NCBI GenBank assembly: GCA_913061095.1
Contig: CAJXVM010000003.1
Coordinates: 186,001-250,000, forward strand
DNA: 64,000 nt
Origin: an uncultured Ignavibacteria bacterium
Lineage (GTDB): Bacteria; Bacteroidota; Ignavibacteria; SZUA-365
Reading direction: 5' to 3'
Every line of letters starts with the position of its first letter. Position 1 is the first letter of the stretch. This document shows, in pieces, positions 21,022-29,244 of the stretch. The notes beneath the pieces were generated by a model. The model saw only the letters and a list, made by a program, of their open reading frames with translations, had not been told where the DNA came from and did no database searches. The position numbers and the translations under genes were made by a program.

Positions 21022-21055
21022 AAACCCCCGGACGAATGTTGCGGGGGTTTTTTTA
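21022..21055 (+). terminator. Rho-independent terminator
   Basis: Nine-bp stem AAACCCCCG / CGGGGGTTT, 11-base loop and a T-rich tail, after the helical lipoprotein gene. A perfect palindrome CTCAGGTACCTGAG (21004-21017) sits between the stop codon and the hairpin. Confidence 0.88.
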
Positions 21056-21109
21056 TTGCAGATTGCTGATTGTTGATTGCAGATTGCTGATTGTTGATTA
21101 CAGATTGCG
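21054..21109. repeat. Heptamer tandem array, GATTGCN x 8
   Basis: TATTGCA, GATTGCT, GATTGTT, GATTGCA, GATTGCT, GATTGTT, GATTACA, GATTGCG in exact register, with a higher-order 21-base repeat (three heptamers twice). This is the longest array in the window. Confidence 0.85.
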
Positions 21110-21139
21110 GAAGGTGTTTCCGATTTTCGCCGCATTTCG

Positions 21140-21148
21140 TACTTTATT
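21140..21148 (+). promoter_or_regulatory. Putative -7 promoter element of icd
   Basis: TACTTTATT about 115 bases before the icd start; same word as before the Calx-beta gene. Confidence 0.35.
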
Positions 21149-21263
21149 CAATCATTGGAATCCAAAGGCACCTTCCCTGCATCAAGCATATGCAGGCTGT
21201 CCGCTCGCGGAGTGGCAAGGCGCTGCGAAACCGTACCTCCCACACCTGGAATGGAGTATACCC

Positions 21264-22508
21264 ATGACTTATCAGCTGCTGACACCACCGACCGAGGGCA
21301 GCAAGATCCGCTTTGAAAACGGTTCACTTGTCGTTCCCGACGATCCCATCATCCCGTTCATCGAAGGCGACGGTATCGGACCCGACATCTGGGCCGCGGC
21401 AGTGCGCGTGTTCGACGCGGCCGTGGAAAAAGCCTACGGCGGAGCAAAAAAGATTCACTGGTTCGAGATGTATGCCGGTGAAAAGGCCGTTCACAAGTAT
21501 GGCGAAAACGTCTGGCTTCCCGACGACACGCTCGAAGCGATCAAGGAATACATCGTCGGCATCAAGGGACCCCTCACCACCCCGGTCGGCGGCGGCATCC
21601 GTTCGCTGAACGTCGCGCTGCGTCAGACACTCGACCTCTACGTCTGCCTGCGTCCCGTACAGTATTTCACCGGCGTCCCTTCTCCGGTCAAGAGACCCGA
21701 CCAGATCGACATGGTCATCTTCCGCGAGAACTCCGAAGACATCTACGCCGGCATCGAGTGGAAAGCCGGTACGCCGGAGGCAAAAAAGGCCGTCACCTGG
21801 ATGCAGGAGGAAATGGGCATTACAAAGATCCGCTTCCCTGAAAGCTCCAGCATCGGTATCAAGCCGGTCTCGAAGGAAGGCACTCGCCGCCTCGTGCGCG
21901 CCGCAATCGAGTACGCGATCGACCAGAACCGGCCGTCCGTCACGCTCGTGCACAAGGGCAACATCATGAAATTCACCGAGGGCGGTTTCCGGGACTGGGG
22001 ATATGAGCTTGCGAAAGAGGAATTCAACGCCGAACTGCTCGACGGCGGTCCGTGGATGAAGCTGCCGAATGGCATCATCATCAAGGACGTCATCGCCGAC
22101 GCCTTCCTGCAGCAAATCCTGACGCGTCCTGCCGAATACGATGTCATCGCCACGATGAATCTCAACGGCGATTATATTTCCGACGCGCTGGCCGCGCAGG
22201 TGGGTGGCATCGGCATCGCCCCCGGCGCGAACATCAACTACGAAAACGGATTCGCCATCTTCGAGGCCACACATGGCACGGCGCCGAAATATGCCGGCAT
22301 GGACAAAGTGAATCCCGGTTCGGTCATTCTCAGCGGTGAGATGATGTTCCGCTACCTCGGCTGGAACGAGGCGGCGGACAGGATCATCGGCGCCATGGAA
22401 AAGACGATCGCGACGAAGACCGTCACCTACGACTTCGCGCGCCTGATGGAGGGCGCCACCGAGGTGAAGTGTTCCGCGTTCGGCACCGCTTTAATTGAAA
22501 ACATGTAA
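21264..22508 (+). CDS. icd: Isocitrate dehydrogenase (NADP-type)
   Basis: A 414-aa TCA-cycle enzyme oxidising isocitrate to 2-oxoglutarate. I start at the ATG at 21264 because GGAG lies seven bases upstream and the product [20 protein letters not shown] matches bacterial Icd starts; the frame is open upstream through an unrelated region. Seen: [32 protein letters not shown] with the phosphorylatable-Ser region, [54 protein letters not shown] and [19 protein letters not shown], the last typical of NADP-dependent dimeric enzymes. A small cytochrome gene follows after 40 bases. Confidence 0.96.
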   Translation: MTYQLLTPPTEGSKIRFENGSLVVPDDPIIPFIEGDGIGPDIWAAAVRVFDAAVEKAYGGAKKIHWFEMYAGEKAVHKYGENVWLPDDTLEAIKEYIVGIKGPLTTPVGGGIRSLNVALRQTLDLYVCLRPVQYFTGVPSPVKRPDQIDMVIFRENSEDIYAGIEWKAGTPEAKKAVTWMQEEMGITKIRFPESSSIGIKPVSKEGTRRLVRAAIEYAIDQNRPSVTLVHKGNIMKFTEGGFRDWGYELAKEEFNAELLDGGPWMKLPNGIIIKDVIADAFLQQILTRPAEYDVIATMNLNGDYISDALAAQVGGIGIAPGANINYENGFAIFEATHGTAPKYAGMDKVNPGSVILSGEMMFRYLGWNEAADRIIGAMEKTIATKTVTYDFARLMEGATEVKCSAFGTALIENM

Positions 22509-22548
22509 CCACGTTTCGTCACGTCATCACGATTCGAAAGGCTGCGCC

Positions 22549-22914
22549 ATGAAACCACTATTCTGGCCTCCGCTCCTCCTCGTCGCGCTGCTGTTCCTCA
22601 CCGGAGCCGCGATGGAGAGCGAACTTATGAAGCAAAAAACCGATCACGCGTCGAACATACTGCGCTATCTTGCGCTCGGCGATCTCGCCAAGGTGGAATA
22701 TGAGGCCGGGGCACTCTCCCGCATCACCCGTGACGCCGGTTTCGAGGATCAGGGTGAGCACTACGCGGAATACGGCGAGGAGTTCCTCAGAATCGTTCGC
22801 GCACTGGAGAAAGAAGCCGCCGAACGCAACATGGCGGGAAGCTACTACGAATTTTCCCGCATGACGGGCATGTGCTTCTCCTGCCACGAGCACCTGCGCG
22901 ATAACACCGACTGA
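22549..22914 (+). CDS. Small periplasmic c-type cytochrome, class II-like
   Basis: A 121-aa exported protein: signal peptide (PLFWPPLLLVALLFLTGAA), then an all-helical body and a single heme motif near the C-terminus, MCFSCHEHLRD. One CxxCH at the end of a four-helix-sized protein resembles the cytochrome c'/c556 class. AAAGG precedes the ATG at 22549. It lies between icd and hmgA on the same strand with 40-base gaps, probably one transcript. Partner unknown. Confidence 0.75.
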   Translation: MKPLFWPPLLLVALLFLTGAAMESELMKQKTDHASNILRYLALGDLAKVEYEAGALSRITRDAGFEDQGEHYAEYGEEFLRIVRALEKEAAERNMAGSYYEFSRMTGMCFSCHEHLRDNTD

Positions 22915-22952
22915 CATCCATCACCATTCTCCACAAGGAGAGGAAGGACCGC

Positions 22953-24068
22953 ATGTATCTCTACCACCAAGGAAAACATACACGGCAGGCGCACGTCGGC
23001 CTGCCCGAAGGAACATACGAGGAGGAGCACGGACGACAGGGCTTTTTCGGTCCCGTTTCCCACATCTACCGCACGCATCCGCCGACGGACTGGGTCCGCT
23101 TCGAGGGCAGTCTCCGTCCGCATGCCTACGATTTCAACAACGTCACGCCGCCCGATCACAAGGACGCCGGCGCCGGACGCCAGCGACTGTTTTACAATGA
23201 CGACGTGGTGCTCTCGGTCTCGCGCCGCGGCGAGGCAATGCCGCACTATTTCCGCAATGGCGACGGCGACGAGGTCTGGTTCGTTCACGAAGGCGAGGGC
23301 ATGATCGAAACCGATTACGGCACGCTGGAATACGAACGCGGCGACTATATCGTTATCCCGCGCGTGACGACGTACCGAATCCATCCGCGTACCGAGAAGA
23401 ACTTCTTCCTCATCATCGAGGCCTTCCCCGAAGTCAGCATTCCGACCCGGGAGCAGAAAGGACTCATCGGCGTGCACGCACTTTTCGATCTGTCGGCCAT
23501 CACGCTCCCGAAACTGCCGGAGACCTACGATGAGCGGGCCGGAGAGGAACATGTCATTCTCATCCAGCGCGAGGGCGAAATCTCCTCGATGGTGTATCCC
23601 TTCAATCCGCTCGATGCCGTCGGCTGGAAGGGAGATCTGTATCCCTGGAAAATCAATGTGCGGGATATCCGTCCCGTCATGAGCCACCGCGTCCACCTGC
23701 CTCCGCCGGCACACACGACGTTCGTCATGAACAATGCGGTGATCTGCACCTTCCTTCCGCGCCCGATCGAAGAGGATGAGGATGCGCTCAAGGTTCCCTT
23801 CTACCATCGCAATACGGATTATGACGAAGTGCTGTTCTACCACGCCGGCGATTTCTTCAGCCGTGACAACATCAAGCCGGGCATGGTGACGCTGCATCCC
23901 ACGGGTTTCCATCACGGGCCGCATCCGAAGGCGCTTGCCAACATGCACAAACTGAAGCGGACCGACGAAATTGCCGTTATGCTCGATACCTTCAACACGC
24001 TGCATGTCGCTCCCGAAGCCGAAGCGGTGGAGTGGAAGGAGTACTGGAAGAGCTGGATGAAGAAATAG
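22953..24068 (+). CDS. hmgA: Homogentisate 1,2-dioxygenase
   Basis: A 371-aa non-heme Fe(II) cupin enzyme that opens the homogentisate ring to maleylacetoacetate in tyrosine/phenylalanine breakdown. It belongs to the shorter bacterial type (long forms are about 430-440 aa). Iron-ligand pattern: FYHRNTDYDEV (His285 and Glu292 or Asp291) and GFHHGPHP (His320/321), matching the human H335/E341/H371 arrangement. The N-terminal half has the accessory cupin (DEVWFVHEGEGMIET, RGDYIVIP). AAGGAGAGG precedes the ATG. No fahA or maiA neighbour is visible here. It shares a transcription unit with icd and the small cytochrome. Confidence 0.9.
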   Translation: MYLYHQGKHTRQAHVGLPEGTYEEEHGRQGFFGPVSHIYRTHPPTDWVRFEGSLRPHAYDFNNVTPPDHKDAGAGRQRLFYNDDVVLSVSRRGEAMPHYFRNGDGDEVWFVHEGEGMIETDYGTLEYERGDYIVIPRVTTYRIHPRTEKNFFLIIEAFPEVSIPTREQKGLIGVHALFDLSAITLPKLPETYDERAGEEHVILIQREGEISSMVYPFNPLDAVGWKGDLYPWKINVRDIRPVMSHRVHLPPPAHTTFVMNNAVICTFLPRPIEEDEDALKVPFYHRNTDYDEVLFYHAGDFFSRDNIKPGMVTLHPTGFHHGPHPKALANMHKLKRTDEIAVMLDTFNTLHVAPEAEAVEWKEYWKSWMKK

Positions 24069-24136
24069 CATCGAATTGAACGCAGCGTTCGGCTCCGTCA
24101 CCTGAAGGCCGCGCGGAGTGTGAGAATCGCGTTATG

Positions 24137-24166
24137 AAAAAATCCCCCTTACCTGGGGGATTTTTT
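24137..24166. terminator. Bidirectional terminator between hmgA and ricT
   Basis: Perfect 12-bp stem AAAAAATCCCCC / GGGGGATTTTTT with a six-base loop; the A- and T-runs make it work on both strands. It overlaps the last codons and stop of ricT on the minus strand. Confidence 0.92.
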
Positions 24167-25234
24167 CGTTTTTCTCTGGGAGTGCTTTGCCTTTTCTTCC
24201 TTCCGGGGCGGTGGAGCGTTGATGACCGCGTTGACCTGGTCAAGCGTCATGCGTTCCCAGCCGTTGTTGTCGGGGAAGTGCACGTAAATTGCGTCCTGAA
24301 AGATATCGATCTTCTCAATCCTGCCTTCGCCCTTTTCGGTGCGAATGCGGTAATCCATCGGTGGGAAACGCTTGAGCAGCTCTTCGTACAGCTCCGCTTC
24401 GTAGCTCAGGCAGCACTTCAGCCGGCCGCACTGCCCGGCGAGCTTGAAAGGATTGATGGTGAGATTCTGCAGGCGAGCCATGTCGGTTGAAATCGGCTCG
24501 AACATGCCCAGCCAGGAGCTGCAGCACAGTTCACGTCCGCAGACGCCGAAGCCGCCCATGCGCTTCGCCTCGTCGCGCGGACCGATCTGTCGAAGCTCGA
24601 TACGCGTACGATACTCGGCGGCCAGTTCACGCACCAGCTGACGGAAATCGACGCGTCCGTCGGCAGTGAAATAGAACGTGATGCGATTGCGGTCAAACTG
24701 GTACTCGACATCCACCAGCTTCATCGGCAGGCCGAGCTTCTCGATCTTGTCGAGACAGATCTGGAAGGCCGTGTGTTCCTGTTCCCGGTGAAAGAGCAGC
24801 ACTTTCAGGTCACTTTCGGTAGCGTCGCGGACCACCTTCTTCGGACTTTCCTTGCAGGGACGCATGCGCAGGCGGCTCTTCATGTAGGCGGTGCCGCCGA
24901 TCGCGCCGATCATGCCGAGATCCACGCCCTTTTCCGCTTCCACGATGATATACTGCCCGGCCTGCAGCTGCAGATCGGTTTCATTGAGATAATACCCCCG
25001 GCGCTCCCCTTTGAAAATGACCTCGATGAAGGGTGAGACGTCAATTTTCTCCCCGTCTTCTCCTTCGCCGAAACAGTCCCTGTTCTCGGCATCCTCCCCG
25101 GCGCCGTCCTTGTCCGAAACCTCTCCTTCCTCGCTCGAATACACGAGCACGGAGTCGTCGAGCTTGTGCAGAGACAGCGGGACGTCTTTTCTCTTTGTCT
25201 GATCGTCTGATTGTGATGTATGCGTATCGCTCAT
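24149..25234 (-). CDS. ricT: PSP1-domain protein, RicT/YaaT family
   Basis: A 361-aa cytoplasmic protein. The PSP1 C-terminal domain spans about 140-290, with the Cys-rich signature GGFGVCGRELCCSSWL and AGQCGRLKCCLSYE; in the Ric complex such Cys residues bind iron-sulfur clusters. In Bacillus RicT works with RicA and RicF in RNA maturation with RNase Y. An acidic N-terminal extension of about 65 residues precedes the fold. I start at the ATG at 25234; an adjacent TTG at 25237 is possible. It lies 19 bases after holB, the same holB-yaaT order as in Firmicutes, which supports the call. Confidence 0.88.
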   Translation of the reverse strand: MSDTHTSQSDDQTKRKDVPLSLHKLDDSVLVYSSEEGEVSDKDGAGEDAENRDCFGEGEDGEKIDVSPFIEVIFKGERRGYYLNETDLQLQAGQYIIVEAEKGVDLGMIGAIGGTAYMKSRLRMRPCKESPKKVVRDATESDLKVLLFHREQEHTAFQICLDKIEKLGLPMKLVDVEYQFDRNRITFYFTADGRVDFRQLVRELAAEYRTRIELRQIGPRDEAKRMGGFGVCGRELCCSSWLGMFEPISTDMARLQNLTINPFKLAGQCGRLKCCLSYEAELYEELLKRFPPMDYRIRTEKGEGRIEKIDIFQDAIYVHFPDNNGWERMTLDQVNAVINAPPPRKEEKAKHSQRKTKKSPR

Positions 25235-25253
25235 CAACCAAGCCTTTCTGCCG

Positions 25254-26369
25254 TTATGCGGCGGGCGAAACGATGCACTTCCGCAGGCGCTGCGAAAGCA
25301 CGATCATCATGGTCACAAGATGCACATTTTTTGGAATCAGGGCAATGCACTGTTCGATCTCATCGATCGCATCCGAGCAGCGGGCCTCGGGATAGTGCTC
25401 GGCGAATTTCTCGAGCGGGTCACGCAGGTCGGCGTTGAGCAGCTGCGCGGCGCCTTCCTGCAGAGCCAGGACGTCACGAAACCAGGAAGCGACACTGACG
25501 AGAAAACGCACGAGTGTCTGTCGGCTTTCCCGGTCGAGAATCGTCTGAATGCGCTGCATGAGCCGGACGGGATTATTCAGGACCACCGAGCGCAGATATT
25601 CAAGCACTTCCTCACGTGACACCAGCCCGCCCTCCTGGGCCATCTCGAGCGCAAGGCGATAGTTGCCTGCGGCAAGATGCGCCGCGGTTGCGATGTTTTC
25701 ACGGTCGAGATCCTGCTGCCGTTGCAGCCCCGAAAGAATGTCCTGCTCGCTGAGAACGTCGAAGCGCAGCAGCTGACAGCGAGAGAGGATTGTCGGCAGC
25801 AGCGCGTCCTTCCGCGAGGTGGAAAGGATCAGCAGGAGGTCACCGGTCGGCTCCTCGAGCGTTTTCAGCAGCGCATTTGCGGCACTGGGATTCATGCGGT
25901 CGGCCTCGCAGATCAGCACGACGGTGCGGCCGCTGCGGCCCGCGCGAAACGACGCCTCCCGCCGGATGTCGCGAATGCTGGCAATCTTGATTCCGGCAGC
26001 TTTCGGTACGGTGATGCGATAATAGGGGTTCTCGGCTTTTTCTGCGATCTGCGAGTTGATATCCTCGATTTCGTCAGGGGTCAGCTTGTCGAAGGCGGTT
26101 TCTTCGCCGTCGCGTGACGGCAGCGGAAAAATGAGCTTGAGATGCGGATGCTGCAGCGCGGCCATTGCCCTGCAACTCGCGCAGCGGCCGCATGCTTCCC
26201 ACGTCCCCTCTTCGCAGTTCAGCACGCGTGCGAACTCAATAGCGGTCGCCTCCTTGCCGACCCCGTCGGGACCATGAAAAAGCAGAGCATGGGGGATGCG
26301 TTCGTTCCCGTGCATCCGCTGAAGAAGCCGCTTGACGCGTTGCTGCCCGATGATACGTTCCCAGGCCAT
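25254..26369 (-). CDS. holB: DNA polymerase III delta' subunit
   Basis: A 371-aa AAA+ clamp-loader subunit. It has GQQRVKRLLQRM, a Walker A-like GPDGVGKEA, a zinc module with Cx7Cx2Cx2C spacing (CEEGTWEACGRCASC), VVLICEADRMNPSAANALLK, EEPTGDLLLIL, and the sensor-1 region ILSRCQLLRF. It cooperates with tau and delta to load the beta clamp. The intact GKE P-loop leaves ATP binding open, although classical delta' subunits do not hydrolyse ATP. The gene sits 24 bases after the BamA-like gene and 19 bases before ricT. Confidence 0.88.
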   Translation of the reverse strand: MAWERIIGQQRVKRLLQRMHGNERIPHALLFHGPDGVGKEATAIEFARVLNCEEGTWEACGRCASCRAMAALQHPHLKLIFPLPSRDGEETAFDKLTPDEIEDINSQIAEKAENPYYRITVPKAAGIKIASIRDIRREASFRAGRSGRTVVLICEADRMNPSAANALLKTLEEPTGDLLLILSTSRKDALLPTILSRCQLLRFDVLSEQDILSGLQRQQDLDRENIATAAHLAAGNYRLALEMAQEGGLVSREEVLEYLRSVVLNNPVRLMQRIQTILDRESRQTLVRFLVSVASWFRDVLALQEGAAQLLNADLRDPLEKFAEHYPEARCSDAIDEIEQCIALIPKNVHLVTMMIVLSQRLRKCIVSPAA

Positions 26370-26392
26370 AGAGACTGCTCCGTCGTCCTGAT

Positions 26393-28684
26393 TCAGAATG
26401 CGTGTCCGATGCCCAGCAGGATGACGCCATTACGCACCACCTCGCTCCAGAGATCTTTCTCGTAGAACCATCGATCGTGTTCCGAGAGGGGGTCGTAACC
26501 CTTCAAACCGAAATCCACACGGATCGGACCGAAGAATAAATTGTAACGCAATCCGACACCGAAGGCAAGTGCCACTTCCTCAATCTTCAGTTTCCGGATA
26601 TCCGTCCAGAGATTTCCCGCGTCGGCGAAGGCGACAAACCAGATGCCGTCAAGCCAGTTCTTGGCGTCGGGGAAGAGATGCCAGCGGATCTCGGTACTGA
26701 ACTCCAGCAGTGCGTTGCTGCCAAAGTTTACCGCGGCCGGATCCGCAGCGAGTTCGCGCTCGCTCCACCCGCGGATGCTCGAGGCACCGCCCGCGAAATA
26801 GCGGCGGTTCGGCGGCACGGGGAAATCGTCTTCCCGACTTTTTCCGTAGCGGAAAATGCTTCCCAGGCGAAATTTCATCCCGAGAATGGTCGTCTGGTTA
26901 TTGGAGAGGTCGTGAAACAGGCGCGCGAGCCCCTCCACCTTGACGTATTCGGCGGAGCGGATTTCCTTCTCCTCGTCAGCCTGCGGCAGCGGACTGATCC
27001 CCAGCTTTTCGAGAAAGCCCGCTTCCTCAAAAATACCCTTGAGTGAATATCCCTTCGATGGATTGAATAAATCATCCGTCATGTCGAGTTCCAGGCTGAC
27101 GCCGCGGATGGAGTTCCGGAAATCGATGGTTTCGGTTGTGTCGATATTGATCAGGCCGAGCAGAGCCGTCGCGTCGCCGGTAAATTCCGAGATTTCATAC
27201 GTCCAGTTCACCTCTCCCGCCAGGCGCTGACTGAACAGACGTTTCGCACCCACCACCAGCTGAAGGATATTTCCACTGGCCAGATCCTTTTCGCTGACGA
27301 GACTGTAACTTCCGGATATGTACCCGGAATTTTTATTCGAGAGCAGATAGGGCTGTTCGAACCGCAGCTGCGAGGTGGCAAGATATGTCTCCGTGATATC
27401 GAGCTTGCTTTCTTTCGGATCAAGCAGCCGTCCGAGCACGTTGATACGCGTCGTCAGAGACTGCGCACCGCCGAAAACATTGCGCATCAGAAATGCGACC
27501 TCGGCACCGGCACTGATACCGCGAAGCTGATTGTTGACCACCAGTGCGGGAGCGAGTTCGAAGCGCTTGTTCGGCACAAGTTCGAGCGTGATCGGTACGA
27601 GAGAATCGACCCTGTTTTCGATCTCCGGGTACTCTGGTGTGATGGCGACGTAGGAAAACACGCCGAGGCGGTTCAGATTGGTTTCCCCCTCATACATGAC
27701 GGAACGTGAGAAGACGTCTCCCTTCTCGAAGTCGAGCCGATCGTAGATGATTTGCCGCGCGAGGTTCAGTTCGTCGACACCCCGGATATCCTCGGAGACG
27801 GAACCGAAATACAGTCGCCGCCCGTGATGAAAGTTCAACCGAACGAGCACATTGTTGTCCGACAGTCGGCGCTCGATCAGGACACTGTCGGAAAAGGCGC
27901 GTGGAAATCCATTGTTGGCGAGAATCTCCAGAACGCGGTTGCGCTCGGCCTGGACATCCTGTGCGCGATACGGGCGTCCCGGACGCAGCAACGGACGCGA
28001 GGCGATTTCCTCGCGTACACCCTCGGGCAGCAACTCCAGGTTCCGGTAGTCTATCGAGTCGATAAGGGACCGGGGGCCTTCTGCGATTCGAAACCGTACA
28101 TCGGTGACACGCTGCTGCAGCTGCGCCGAATCCTCCACGATGAATCTGCACGCACCGAAGCGCAGACGGCGGGCGAATTCCTCGAGTGAGACCAGCCCGG
28201 GGCTTCTGCGCCACGGAAGGACCGCGACGGGCAGTTCCGGCCCCGGGCAGGGTGTCGGCTCCAGCTGCCGGGTCCGCAGGCTGTAATCTCCGTCTACCGT
28301 CGCAAGGAAAAAGCCGTTGTTGCGGTAGTGCAGCCGCAGAAATTCGATGTCGTCGCGGAAGCTCTGGACATCGAAGTACTGTGGCTCACCCGCGAGCGGG
28401 AAACGCGAACCGAACGCACGGAACAGCCGCATCGAGAATGCCGACGGTGCCTCACGCGTGTTCAATTTCCCGAGTAGAATATCAGCGTCGAAGCTATCAT
28501 TGCCGCTGATGCTGATACCGGCGACAAGGATGGAGTCAAAATACGAGGGTTCGAACTGAGCAAAGGCGGGATACGAAATTCCCAGAAGGAGCGTGCATAC
28601 TGCAATGAACAGCCCAGCAGTTCTGTGCCGGGCTCTGTGAACTAGCGTGTTACGCTTCCTTATACGCGCTGGCGGTGAATGCAA
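26393..28684 (-). CDS. BamA/TamA-family outer membrane protein
   Basis: A 763-aa Omp85-superfamily protein for inserting or translocating outer-membrane proteins. A signal peptide (LFIAVCTLLLGISYPAFAQ) is followed by POTRA-like modules to about residue 330 (ISISGNDSFDADILLGKLN, VRLNFHHGRRLYFGSV) and a C-terminal 16-strand barrel (GVSLELDMTDDLFNPSKGY; YFAGGASSIRGWSERELA, the conserved (V/I)RGW/F loop; GPIRVDFGLKGYDPL) ending in aromatic Phe. TTG is the only plausible start before the signal peptide, five bases after the DUF2795 stop, so translation is probably coupled. BamA itself is usually about 800 aa; the long barrel prelude and missing chaperone neighbours fit a TamA-like paralog equally well. 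Confidence 0.85.
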   Translation of the reverse strand: MHSPPARIRKRNTLVHRARHRTAGLFIAVCTLLLGISYPAFAQFEPSYFDSILVAGISISGNDSFDADILLGKLNTREAPSAFSMRLFRAFGSRFPLAGEPQYFDVQSFRDDIEFLRLHYRNNGFFLATVDGDYSLRTRQLEPTPCPGPELPVAVLPWRRSPGLVSLEEFARRLRFGACRFIVEDSAQLQQRVTDVRFRIAEGPRSLIDSIDYRNLELLPEGVREEIASRPLLRPGRPYRAQDVQAERNRVLEILANNGFPRAFSDSVLIERRLSDNNVLVRLNFHHGRRLYFGSVSEDIRGVDELNLARQIIYDRLDFEKGDVFSRSVMYEGETNLNRLGVFSYVAITPEYPEIENRVDSLVPITLELVPNKRFELAPALVVNNQLRGISAGAEVAFLMRNVFGGAQSLTTRINVLGRLLDPKESKLDITETYLATSQLRFEQPYLLSNKNSGYISGSYSLVSEKDLASGNILQLVVGAKRLFSQRLAGEVNWTYEISEFTGDATALLGLINIDTTETIDFRNSIRGVSLELDMTDDLFNPSKGYSLKGIFEEAGFLEKLGISPLPQADEEKEIRSAEYVKVEGLARLFHDLSNNQTTILGMKFRLGSIFRYGKSREDDFPVPPNRRYFAGGASSIRGWSERELAADPAAVNFGSNALLEFSTEIRWHLFPDAKNWLDGIWFVAFADAGNLWTDIRKLKIEEVALAFGVGLRYNLFFGPIRVDFGLKGYDPLSEHDRWFYEKDLWSEVVRNGVILLGIGHAF

Positions 28685-28689
28685 GATGT

Positions 28690-28917
28690 CTAATAATCGC
28701 TGTCCTCGTCACCATAAAAGAAGTCCTCATCCACGGGATAATCAGGCCAGATATCCTCGATGGATTCGTACGTCTCGTCAGGATCTTCGAGTTCCTGCAG
28801 ATTCTCAATCACCTGAAGAGGCGCCCCGATTCGTGTCGCGTAATCGATCAGCTCGTCACGCGTTGCGGGAAACGGGGCGTCGTCAAGCCAGGAAGCGAGT
28901 TCCATGGTCCAGATCAT
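28690..28917 (-). CDS. DUF2795 small protein
   Basis: A 75-aa acidic protein. The core MELASWLDDAPFPATRDELIDYA followed by GAPLQVIENLQEL matches the DUF2795 helical fold seen in many bacteria, function unknown. The acidic tail (DYPVDEDFFYGDEDSDY) is typical of small Ignavibacteria/Chlorobi members. I choose the ATG at 28917 because GAGGAG lies nine bases upstream; an in-frame TTG at 28938 includes that site. It heads the operon DUF2795 - BamA-like - holB - ricT. Confidence 0.8.
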   Translation of the reverse strand: MIWTMELASWLDDAPFPATRDELIDYATRIGAPLQVIENLQELEDPDETYESIEDIWPDYPVDEDFFYGDEDSDY

Positions 28918-29034
28918 GTGTTCGTTCTCCTCGTACAAGGAATGTATGAAACATCGACTGTCGGGTCACTCATTCAGTCCCGCGCCATTATAGCGAAAGA
29001 GGTGCGTTTTGTCAAGAGACTGGCCGATCCCGCG

Positions 29035-29244
29035 TCAGCCGCGGAACAGGCAGCGCGCATGCTTGTTGTGAAAGCGCCGGGCCTTGCCGCACCACACGCC
29101 GACATCGCGACGGCAGGCACCGACCGCACAGGGGTCGCTGAAATCCGCGTGCGGACAACTGTAGTCGCAGTACAGCGGAAACTCCTCTTCCTTCTTGCTG
29201 ATGTTTTCAGTGCGGCGCGTCGCGGGACTGTTTTTTTTCGGCAT
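29035..29244 (-). CDS. Cys-rich small protein, unknown function
   Basis: A 69-aa protein. After a Lys/Arg-rich start (MPKKNSPATRRTENISKKEE) it has CDYSCPHADFSD, CAVGACRRDVGVWC and HNKHARC: seven Cys and several His in about 40 residues, suggesting one or two zinc or iron-sulfur sites. Its ATG overlaps the O-antigen ligase stop (TGATG), so it is translated as the last gene of the envelope-glycan operon. I know no characterised homolog. The Cys pattern and overlap argue against a chance ORF. Confidence 0.6.
   Translation of the reverse strand: MPKKNSPATRRTENISKKEEEFPLYCDYSCPHADFSDPCAVGACRRDVGVWCGKARRFHNKHARCLFRG

Noticed and set aside
20853..21263. In-frame extension of icd back into the preceding gene
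   Set aside because: Includes the terminator and heptamer array as coding; Icd homology and the ribosome site begin at 21264.
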